From Candidatus Poseidoniaceae archaeon (GTDB lineage Archaea; Thermoplasmatota; Poseidoniia; Poseidoniales; Poseidoniaceae): 5,082 nt of DNA. Positions 1 to 5,082 of the stretch are shown in pieces. A program made the translations under genes and the position numbers. Under the pieces are notes generated by a model that saw nothing but the letters and a program-made list of their open reading frames with translations, was not told where the DNA came from and did no database searches. Position 1 is the stretch's first letter, and each line of letters starts with the position of its first letter. Location: assembly GCA_013330015.1 (NCBI GenBank), contig DUJC01000156.1, forward strand, positions 1-5,082. The letters run 5' to 3'.

Positions 1-5
1 GTAAC

Positions 6-926
6 ATGGACGGTGGGGAATCAGCAACCCATGACGCATCTCACGATGCACTTCCATTCCGACTAAATGATGTCAAAGTTGAACCGAAGTTCTTCGATTT
101 CCATCCACTCATACCACAAATCCGTCAAGAGCTGATGTTCCAGTTGAAATTGATTCGTATCGATTGGAACCCACAATTTACGATTGCAATACTGTCAGCA
201 GTACTTGCAATTGTTCTCGGCGCCCTCAATGCGGATATCTTTGATGGAGGGAATGCGAAGGTTGCAGGTTTGGAAGGTCTTCAAATCGCTGGAAGTACGG
301 CCTACTTCCAGATGGTTATCTCTATGCTCATTTGGGGATGGTTCCTATTCATGCTCATCCAAATGTTCCCAATTATGCGGACACATACGATCACATTGCT
401 GATGATTTGGGCAGGATTAGGAATTGCTCAGGTTTTCTTCCACTCAACGAACAAGAACTTCCCTGTTGGACTTTCGCTTTCAGATATGATGGGAGGGTTC
501 CTCATCACGTTAGTGTGCATTTTCTTCCTCTACTTCTTCATCAAAGCAGTGCGTGAAACAAGAGACCTCCATGTTGAGACACTCCACTTACACGAAGATG
601 TTCGGGTGATGGAAGAATCAATGCTTGAGCATTCTCTGCGCGGTTGGGTCTTTATTTGCGGAACTTGGGCTATTTTAGCCATGCTCAGCGCTTGGACTGG
701 AGCACAATACATCGCTGAACGCACGGGATCACGAACATGGGCTTTGACGTTGCATATTCTTTTCTCGATTTTGACGATTCCACTACTTGTGTGGACTGTT
801 TGGTTCCCGCAGAGAATGCTTGGCAGTGAAGCACGTGTCCGAACGAGGGCAGCTGTTTCTGCAGACGAGGATCTCATGAACAAAGCAAAGATTCTGGAAG
901 TCTCACCCGATCAGGAGGCATGGTGA
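6..926 (+). CDS. Six-helix integral membrane protein of unknown function
   Basis: I do not recognise the family. The 306-residue product has six strongly hydrophobic segments at about residues 58-77, 99-121, 127-146, 161-180, 213-237 and 246-268. Arg/Lys residues before segment 1, between segments 2 and 3 (Arg125), between 4 and 5 and after 6 put both termini and the long 181-212 loop in the cytoplasm by the positive-inside rule. That loop is rich in His and Glu/Asp (His189, His194, His196) and may be helical. There is no signal peptide, transporter signature or enzyme motif. The N-terminal 50 residues are polar and soluble. The reading frame is open back to the window edge, so the ATG at 6 is the first visible start but an upstream start cannot be excluded. 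The stop overlaps the start of the cysteine desulfurase by one base, so the two are probably co-transcribed and translationally coupled. The coding call is secure; the function is unknown. Confidence 0.85.
   Translation: MDGGESATHDASHDALPFRLNDVKVEPKFFDFHPLIPQIRQELMFQLKLIRIDWNPQFTIAILSAVLAIVLGALNADIFDGGNAKVAGLEGLQIAGSTAYFQMVISMLIWGWFLFMLIQMFPIMRTHTITLLMIWAGLGIAQVFFHSTNKNFPVGLSLSDMMGGFLITLVCIFFLYFFIKAVRETRDLHVETLHLHEDVRVMEESMLEHSLRGWVFICGTWAILAMLSAWTGAQYIAERTGSRTWALTLHILFSILTIPLLVWTVWFPQRMLGSEARVRTRAAVSADEDLMNKAKILEVSPDQEAW
913..918 (+). promoter_or_regulatory. Shine-Dalgarno site deciding the desulfurase start
   Basis: AGGAGG is complementary to the usual 3' end of 16S rRNA. It lies seven bases before the ATG at 926 but only one base before the in-frame ATG at 920. 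The spacing therefore favours 926 as the true start, giving a TGATG overlap with the stop of the upstream membrane protein gene. Confidence 0.75.
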
Positions 927-2143
927 TGGATTTAGCAAAACTTCGCGAAGATTTCCCAGCATTGTGTGAGGACCAACCTGTTGCCTATCTTGACAATGCA
1001 TGCGTTACTTTACGTCCACACTCCGTCATCAATGCGATTTCAGACTACTACACGAAAACGCCAGGCTGCGGAGGCCGTTCAGTTCACCGATTTGGCACAA
1101 CTGTTTCGAAAACCATTGCACATTCAAGGAGAACACTTGGTCAGTTTTTCAACGCACCATCCGTCAATGAAATCGTCTTCACACGCAATGCAACCCATAG
1201 CCTCAATCAAGTCGCAAAGGGATTGTCATGGGAAAAAGGGGATGTTGTTCTGACAACAGATAGAGAGCACAACTCGAATCTTGTCCCTTGGCTCCAACTG
1301 GAAGAAGAACAAGGAATCGACCATCGTGTCGTGACTTCGAACCTGGACAACACATTCGATATCGAAGCGTTTGAAGACATGTGCGCAGATGCAGGTAGTA
1401 AGTTGCGAATGGTTTCTGTCAGCCAAGTTGGCAATCTTGATGGAATCGAAACTCCAATTCGGGAAATCACAAAAATAGCGAAAGATTTCGGCGCTCTTGT
1501 ATGCGTTGACGGTGCCCAATCTGCTCCACACATGCCGGTCGATGTGCAAGAGATGGACATAGATTTCTTTGCATTTTCAATTCACAAAATGCTCGGCCCG
1601 TCAGGGATGGGAGGTCTTTGGGGCAGAGAAGAGTTGCTTAATTCCATGCGCACCATCCAATCTGGAGGACAGACGGTCAAGACGTCACACTACGATGGTG
1701 TCGAATGGGCCAAAACACCTTCCAAATTTGAAGGCGGCCTCGGCCATTTTGCAGGCATGATGGCAACAGGAGCAGCCATTGATTACCTCACAAGTCTCGA
1801 TATGGAACAAATACACGAGCATGAAATCCATCTGAACAGAATTATGTCAAATGGAGTCAAAGATTTGGATGGTGTTTCAATCATTGGTCCAGAGGATGCA
1901 TCCCAGCGTGGCGGAATTTGTTCATTGCTTCTTGATGAGAAGCTTCCTGCGCACGACATCGCATTGCTTCTTGACGAAGTCTCTGGCGTTATGGTACGAT
2001 CGGGACAACATTGTGTTCATTCTTGGTTTAATGATAGAGGATACAATGGCTCATTAAGGGCCTCTGCTTATTTCTACAACACTGAGGAAGACGTGAAGCG
2101 GTTTGTCGATACGTTTTCAGAAGCAGTTCAAGCATTTCAGTGA
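926..2143 (+). CDS. SufS/CsdA-type cysteine desulfurase (class V PLP aminotransferase fold)
   Basis: Group II cysteine desulfurases take sulfur from L-cysteine as an enzyme persulfide, releasing alanine, to supply iron-sulfur cluster or other thio-cofactor synthesis in the cytosol. The 405-residue length is normal for the family. Numbered from the ATG at 926, the visible residues are His115 in a DREHNSNLVPW motif (PLP stacking), Asp195 in VDGAQ (pyridine nitrogen), Lys221 in SIHKMLGP (Schiff base), Cys363 in RSGQHC (persulfide carrier) and Arg378 in SLRASAYFYNTEEDV (substrate carboxylate). The residues after the Cys are VHSWF, unlike the bacterial SufS loop. The start at 926 is chosen over 920 on Shine-Dalgarno spacing. 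It sits between a membrane protein and a membrane subtilase with no sufBCD, sufU or iscU in view, so its acceptor is unknown. A related class V enzyme such as a selenocysteine lyase is possible, but the intact Cys and Arg favour desulfurase. No symbol is given because SufS and CsdA cannot be told apart here. Confidence 0.92.
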   Translation: MDLAKLREDFPALCEDQPVAYLDNACVTLRPHSVINAISDYYTKTPGCGGRSVHRFGTTVSKTIAHSRRTLGQFFNAPSVNEIVFTRNATHSLNQVAKGLSWEKGDVVLTTDREHNSNLVPWLQLEEEQGIDHRVVTSNLDNTFDIEAFEDMCADAGSKLRMVSVSQVGNLDGIETPIREITKIAKDFGALVCVDGAQSAPHMPVDVQEMDIDFFAFSIHKMLGPSGMGGLWGREELLNSMRTIQSGGQTVKTSHYDGVEWAKTPSKFEGGLGHFAGMMATGAAIDYLTSLDMEQIHEHEIHLNRIMSNGVKDLDGVSIIGPEDASQRGGICSLLLDEKLPAHDIALLLDEVSGVMVRSGQHCVHSWFNDRGYNGSLRASAYFYNTEEDVKRFVDTFSEAVQAFQ

Positions 2144-2145
2144 GG
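2142..2145 (+). promoter_or_regulatory. Weak ribosome binding site for the subtilase GTG start
   Basis: GAGG overlaps the stop codon of the desulfurase gene and sits seven bases before the GTG at 2153. It is only four matching bases, but the spacing is good and no ATG occurs in frame before the membrane anchor, so it supports the GTG start. Confidence 0.4.
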
Positions 2146-2152
2146 GGCCGTC

Positions 2153-3292
2153 GTGACAGGAAATCATGATGCAGGTTCAAAGGACGAGGGCCTACCTCCA
2201 CAACTGGAAAAGGATCTTGAAATCGTTCGACGCATCGTGAGTGTCGCTACCGCTGCACTTCTCATATTGGTAGCAGGCTTTGCCTACAACATCATTGCAG
2301 GTGATGGACTGACATTCGTTAAACCGAGCGATGCTCTGATTGAATCTGAACAAACCTACAGAGAACTCATTAACCTTCCAGGCGGTTATTCCGGGTCTGG
2401 AGTCAATGTGTGCATTGTTGACACAGGAATGGAATTGAATCACCCTGATTTGGAAGGTTTTGATGTAGCAGGTTGGGTTGATATTGTTCAAGGTAAATCC
2501 AATCCATACGACGATCATGGACATGGAACGAACATGGCAGGCATACTCGTGGCAAATGGCTGGATCAACGGAATCGCAAAAGATGTCAATCTCTATGTTG
2601 CCAAAGCATTGCTTGCAAATGGGTCTGGATACGAAGAAGATGTCGTTGCAGGAATCGATTGGTGCATAGGTCAAAACGTAAGCATCATCTCTCTTTCATT
2701 GGGTGGAGGGCAAGATTTGTTGCCATTGCCTGGTTCCAGCGGCAGGACCATCGAAGACTCAGTGAACGATGCTACTGCGCGTGGAATATTTGTTGTCGCA
2801 GCTGCCGGTAATGATGGTGGTGAAAATGACGATGGAGATGTCGCATCACCAGGGAGTGAACGCAGAGTCATTTGCGTCGGCGGAGTGACACTGTCTGGAG
2901 AACACTGGGCAAAATCTTCAACCGGCAACAATGGATTCAGTGCTCTTCCATTCAAGCTTCCCCGTGGCGATCCTGACAAAAAACCTGAATTGGTTGCACC
3001 GGCAAAAGAAGTCCCAGTACTCAACCATCAGGGGACATGGTCAGCATCCAGTGGAACAAGTGCTGCTACCGTTTACGTGACTGGAGCCATCGCTTTGTTG
3101 CTTGAAGCCCAGCCACAGTTGGCCAGCGACGGGACATCCGGTGATGTTTCAACCATAGATGAGGTCAAAGACTGGATTATGCAATCCGTTCAACCACAGG
3201 ATGGGCAGACCGATCACGATGACGACTATGGATATGGTTTGCTCGATATTGATGCTCTCTTGGAATTGGCTGAACAACAATCTACCGCTTGA
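2153..3292 (+). CDS. Membrane-anchored S8 family subtilisin-like serine protease
   Basis: The 379-residue product begins with a polar segment holding Lys20, Arg26 and Arg27, then one hydrophobic helix (about 29-49). That pattern fits a signal anchor with the protease domain outside the membrane. The domain follows after roughly 25 residues. Catalytic Asp90 is in VCIVDTG, His124 in DDHGHGTNMAG, the oxyanion Asn220 in AAAGNDGG and the nucleophile Ser303 in SSGTSAAT. The C-terminus (DDDYGYGLLDIDALL) is the usual end of subtilase domains. Oddities: HGTN replaces the common HGTH, and the run after the nucleophile is GTSAATVYVTG where most subtilases have GTSMAAPHVAG, so the conserved Pro is absent. 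No I9 propeptide fits between the anchor and the domain. The GTG start lies nine bases after the desulfurase stop, so it is probably the last gene of the operon. The family call is firm; the substrate is unknown. Confidence 0.93.
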   Translation: MTGNHDAGSKDEGLPPQLEKDLEIVRRIVSVATAALLILVAGFAYNIIAGDGLTFVKPSDALIESEQTYRELINLPGGYSGSGVNVCIVDTGMELNHPDLEGFDVAGWVDIVQGKSNPYDDHGHGTNMAGILVANGWINGIAKDVNLYVAKALLANGSGYEEDVVAGIDWCIGQNVSIISLSLGGGQDLLPLPGSSGRTIEDSVNDATARGIFVVAAAGNDGGENDDGDVASPGSERRVICVGGVTLSGEHWAKSSTGNNGFSALPFKLPRGDPDKKPELVAPAKEVPVLNHQGTWSASSGTSAATVYVTGAIALLLEAQPQLASDGTSGDVSTIDEVKDWIMQSVQPQDGQTDHDDDYGYGLLDIDALLELAEQQSTA

Positions 3293-4094
3293 AGAAGGCA
3301 ACGATGGTCCCCCCAAAGAGCGGGACGAAGGCCATGTGATAGTTCGGCTGAGATTCTTGCACGAATTGAATCCATGCATTGAATCCATCCACCTTCGCTT
3401 TTCCTTCATCATCAAGTTCATCGTACTCTCCGACAGGCGTTTCTGGTTCTGTTGTGTAGAGAACACCGTTGTTGGATAGCAAACTCATAGCGTGTTGTAC
3501 ATCACTTGCTAATCGACTGAGAGGTGCGTCAACAATAATTGCATCGTACGCTTCAGAAAGGCGACGATCATCGGTACCTACTCCGGAAGCTGTCGTTAGT
3601 TTCCATGCCTTTTCTTCAGCACACAGAGTCGCAAAATCATTGACAATGATGTCTGACCACGCTGATGCATCGTATCGTGTTTGAAGTCGATGGAGGATGA
3701 CTCCAAATTTCGCTCCTTGTTCGATGATGTCAAAGCGAGAAACAGGATGTTCTGCAAACAAATCGTACAACCACGCAGAGCGATGACCGATACTCCCTCC
3801 AACCTCGAGAACACGGTCTGGTTCCTGACGGCCAATGGCATCGCGTAACCGACGCAAGACAGAAATTGACCATGTTGACAATCCCATGTGCTCCAATTGT
3901 GTAGCAATGTTCGCTGCAATTTCAGGTTCGTCACGAGAACGACCATGATCAGCATTCAAGAGCGTGGGCAAAACTTGGTCACGCCCAATCTCGCTCATGC
4001 AATGACCACAACGGCGACTTGTTTTGAACACTGTGACGGTACCACATGCGGTGGATTCAAAGGGGGCATGCTTCGAGAGCAGTCTGAGAAGCAT
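3282..4094 (-). CDS. Class I SAM-dependent methyltransferase, substrate unknown
   Basis: The 270-residue frame has a Rossmann methyltransferase core. Motif I is at 93-109 (RVLEVGGSIGHRSAWL, with Glu97 and the glycine loop). The acidic residue after strand 2 is in RFDIIEQG (Glu125), strand 4 is YDAIIVDAP (Asp189), and strand 5 follows as NNGVLYTTEP. The layout resembles small-molecule or protein O-methyltransferases, but nothing fixes the substrate. The start is uncertain. The first ATG (4094) gives an N-terminal extension with Cys17, Cys29 and Cys32 (CG..., then RRCGHC), suggestive of a metal site. An inner ATG at 3998 (residue 33) would leave the core intact and free a 94-base spacer for promoters. 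Neither start has a visible Shine-Dalgarno. I list the longer form because its extra residues look coding. The 3' end overlaps the convergent protease gene by 11 bases. It is transcribed away from the HVO_0476-like gene. Confidence 0.85.
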   Translation of the reverse strand: MLLRLLSKHAPFESTACGTVTVFKTSRRCGHCMSEIGRDQVLPTLLNADHGRSRDEPEIAANIATQLEHMGLSTWSISVLRRLRDAIGRQEPDRVLEVGGSIGHRSAWLYDLFAEHPVSRFDIIEQGAKFGVILHRLQTRYDASAWSDIIVNDFATLCAEEKAWKLTTASGVGTDDRRLSEAYDAIIVDAPLSRLASDVQHAMSLLSNNGVLYTTEPETPVGEYDELDDEGKAKVDGFNAWIQFVQESQPNYHMAFVPLFGGTIVAFFKR

Positions 4095-4095
4095 G
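4067..4095. repeat. 8-bp perfect inverted repeat covering divergent start codons
   Basis: CATGCTTC at 4067-4074 is mirrored by GAAGCATG at 4088-4095 across 13 bases, with a further AGA/TCT pairing inside (4076-4078 with 4083-4085). The right arm contains the ATG of the zinc-ribbon gene (4093) and, on the other strand, the outer ATG of the methyltransferase (4094). It could be an operator or an mRNA fold over the start, but one such 8-bp repeat is expected by chance in about 5 kb. Confidence 0.35.
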
Positions 4096-4863
4096 GATGA
4101 CGAATTCTATGAAGACGACTTCGAAGACGAAGAGGTCATCGAAAACGCTGTTCTTTGTCCTAATTGCGAAGATGTGACAGGTCACCAAATTCTCAAGGAA
4201 AAAGAAATCGGCCGAGGCAAGGATTACCTGTTGCGATGTGAGGTATGCTCAACCGTTCATGAGATTCAATTCCGAGCACCTCCGTTGAAGCGGGTACCGT
4301 TCATGCTGACCGATGGCCCTGAATCTTACATGGCCACAATCGATCTCGATGCTGATGAATGGTTGGAACTCAACGATGTTTTCGAGCACGATGAAATGGC
4401 TTGGAGAATAACTCGACTCGAATCTGAAGATGGGTCTGTTAAAGAAATCGAGGCCAATAATCTTGTTCGCGCAGTTGCATTGCGTCAAGATATGCTTCGG
4501 GTCAAAATTACGAAGACTCGAGGAGAATTCTCAACGCCTGATGTACTCATCGTGGAAGAGGGTACGTCTTTCAAAGCGGGAACACTCCTTGACATTGGAG
4601 TCCAGACATGGCGCATTCGTGCTATCCACACCGGTGAAGGGCGTACATTGCGAGGTACAGTCGATGCGTCCAACATCAAGAGAATGTATTTGCATGAACC
4701 ACCAAGACCAGAACGATTCGAACCTAAGACGCCAAGAGAACGACGTCAAGCATGGAAAGAGGGTCGTCTTGGTTTCAACCCAAATCCAATCTTGCCAAAA
4801 GAGCAAATCAAGAAGCGGGTCAAACCGACAAATAAGCGCAAGAAGAAAAAGGCCCGAAAGTGA
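4093..4863 (+). CDS. HVO_0476-family zinc-ribbon protein with acidic head and basic tail
   Basis: This 256-residue protein resembles the archaeal HVO_0476-type zinc-finger family, whose biochemical role is not established to my knowledge. Residues 2-17 are almost all acidic. A zinc ribbon follows with Cys22/Cys25 (CPNC) and Cys49/Cys52 (CEVC). Two beta-rich units of similar sequence come next (about 79-130 and 148-200), each with a WRI motif at Trp104 and Trp173. The tail after 202 is basic, ending in a Lys/Arg-dense run (239-256), which would suit RNA, ribosome or DNA contact. The start at 4093 is preferred to the in-frame ATG at 4024, because the family begins shortly before the first CxxC and the extra 23 residues would lie inside the methyltransferase gene. 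No Shine-Dalgarno or clear TATA box is visible, so leaderless translation is possible. Its stop directly abuts that of the convergent proline dehydrogenase. Confidence 0.87.
   Translation: MDDEFYEDDFEDEEVIENAVLCPNCEDVTGHQILKEKEIGRGKDYLLRCEVCSTVHEIQFRAPPLKRVPFMLTDGPESYMATIDLDADEWLELNDVFEHDEMAWRITRLESEDGSVKEIEANNLVRAVALRQDMLRVKITKTRGEFSTPDVLIVEEGTSFKAGTLLDIGVQTWRIRAIHTGEGRTLRGTVDASNIKRMYLHEPPRPERFEPKTPRERRQAWKEGRLGFNPNPILPKEQIKKRVKPTNKRKKKKARK
4327..4692 (+). repeat. Tandem internal duplication within the zinc-ribbon protein
   Basis: The segments encoding residues 79-130 (4327-4482) and 148-200 (4534-4692) align with small gaps. Each has a strand, an aromatic residue 13-15 positions before WRI (Trp89, Phe160), the WRI strand itself, an acid/Gly turn, and an Asn-Leu/Ile-x-Arg segment (NNLVRAVAL against SNIKRMYL). 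The similarity is at protein level only; the DNA is diverged, so this is an old duplication and not a recent repeat. Confidence 0.5.
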
Positions 4864-5082
4864 TTACGGACGGTTTGTCCAAGGCATCAAAAATGCCTTG
4901 GCAATCTGCAATCCGATGGTTGGGTTTTCTTGTAGTCGTCGTATGCTGTACTCATACCACTTTTCTCCGTATGGGATGTAGACGCGAGTACGATGTCCTT
5001 GCTTGGTGAGTTTTCGTCGCATCGGGCCACGTACGCCAAGCAGCATTTGGAATTCGTAACCCGGGCCCTTTCCTTTTCTTGG
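4864..5082 (-). CDS. Proline dehydrogenase, C-terminal 72 residues (cut by window edge)
   Basis: The visible part reads open to the right edge and ends at the TAA on the minus strand (4864-4866). It carries hallmarks of the C-terminal end of the FAD-dependent proline dehydrogenase barrel: YEFQMLLGV (residues 9-17 of the visible part), VYIPYGEKWYEYSIRRL (34-50) and a trailing helix. The paired arginines (48-49) correspond to the conserved pair that binds the proline carboxylate in PutA-type enzymes. The enzyme oxidises L-proline to pyrroline-5-carboxylate, passing electrons to FAD and then usually to the quinone pool. The chain ends soon after the barrel, so no P5C dehydrogenase domain is fused at the C-terminus. 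The gene converges on the zinc-ribbon gene with no bases between the stops. The N-terminal part, start and promoter lie outside the window. Confidence 0.88.
   Translation of the reverse strand, partial: PRKGKGPGYEFQMLLGVRGPMRRKLTKQGHRTRVYIPYGEKWYEYSIRRLQENPTIGLQIAKAFLMPWTNRP
4879..4901. repeat. Perfect 9-bp hairpin just past the abutting stop codons
   Basis: CCAAGGCAT at 4879-4887 pairs fully with ATGCCTTGG at 4893-4901 around a five-base loop (CAAAA). It begins 16 bases after the stop of the zinc-ribbon gene, inside the last codons of proline dehydrogenase. It could shape or protect the 3' end of the plus-strand transcript. No T-run follows on the plus strand, so it is not a standard intrinsic terminator, and archaeal termination usually relies on U-tracts and not on hairpins. 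Confidence 0.4.

Noticed and set aside
1207..1560. Minus-strand open frames of just over 100 codons inside the desulfurase gene
   Set aside because: They lie antisense to conserved PLP-enzyme sequence, have no ribosome site and their products resemble no known protein.
1894..1903. The 10-base palindrome GGATGCATCC
   Set aside because: It lies in the middle of the desulfurase coding sequence with no partner copy in the window, so it is best explained as chance.
2192..2674. A 160-codon open frame on the minus strand inside the protease gene
   Set aside because: The opposite strand encodes the catalytic Asp and His motifs of the subtilase. The antisense product is Cys/Ile-rich, with no start signal or domain.
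4024..4092. Upstream ATG (4024) as the start of the zinc-ribbon protein
   Set aside because: The 23 extra residues have no family-like character and would lie within the methyltransferase frame. The acidic head starting at 4093 immediately precedes the zinc ribbon, as expected.
3999..4092. A TATA-like element (TTCAAAAC on the minus strand, near 4022-4029) serving the methyltransferase
   Set aside because: It is a poor match to an archaeal TATA box and only makes sense if the inner start is used, so the evidence is too weak to list as a promoter.
4430..4981. A 183-codon open frame on the plus strand, overlapping the zinc-ribbon gene and running past its stop
   Set aside because: Its product is Ser/Arg-rich with no recognisable motif and lies out of frame with the well-supported zinc-ribbon gene and opposite the proline dehydrogenase end. 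It is a shadow frame.
1..5082. CRISPR arrays, tRNA or rRNA genes, insertion sequences, toxin-antitoxin or defence genes
   Set aside because: No regularly spaced direct repeats, cloverleaf sequences, transposase motifs or defence domains were seen. Nearly every base is covered by ordinary protein genes.

Overview
The window looks like ordinary, compact chromosome from an archaeon, most likely a marine planktonic euryarchaeon of the Marine Group II (Poseidoniales) type. The best argument is the gene at 4093-4863, which matches the archaeal HVO_0476-type zinc-ribbon family. Gene packing is very tight, a clear archaeal Shine-Dalgarno occurs at 913-918, and GC content is near one half in the lines sampled by eye. 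The lineage is inferred from protein style, not from a marker gene. There are no RNA genes, mobile elements, CRISPR repeats or integration signatures.

Left part (6-3292, plus strand): three genes that look like one operon. They are a six-helix membrane protein of unknown function (6-926), a SufS/CsdA-type PLP cysteine desulfurase (926-2143) joined to it by a one-base TGATG stop/start overlap, and a membrane-anchored S8 subtilisin-like protease (2153-3292) nine bases further on. The desulfurase has all its expected catalytic residues. The protease has its Asp/His/Asn/Ser set but departs from consensus next to the His and Ser, and it has no obvious I9-type propeptide.

Middle (3282-4094, minus strand): a class I SAM-dependent methyltransferase whose 3' end overlaps the protease gene by 11 bases. 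Its possible N-terminal extension carries a Cys cluster. Its 5' end either meets the start of the next, divergent gene at a shared CATG or begins about 95 bases further in.

Right part: the HVO_0476-like protein (4093-4863, plus strand), with an acidic N-terminus, a four-Cys zinc ribbon, two similar beta-rich units and a strongly basic tail. Its stop codon abuts the stop codon of a convergent proline dehydrogenase (4864-5082, minus strand), of which only the last 72 residues are present. A 9-bp perfect hairpin lies just past the two stops.

No stretch longer than about 100 bases lacks a gene. The only sizeable candidate non-coding segment is 3999-4092, and only if the methyltransferase uses its inner start. 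I do not see a clearly new defence or mobile system. The item most worth following up is the membrane protein / cysteine desulfurase / membrane subtilase operon, whose joint role is not obvious.
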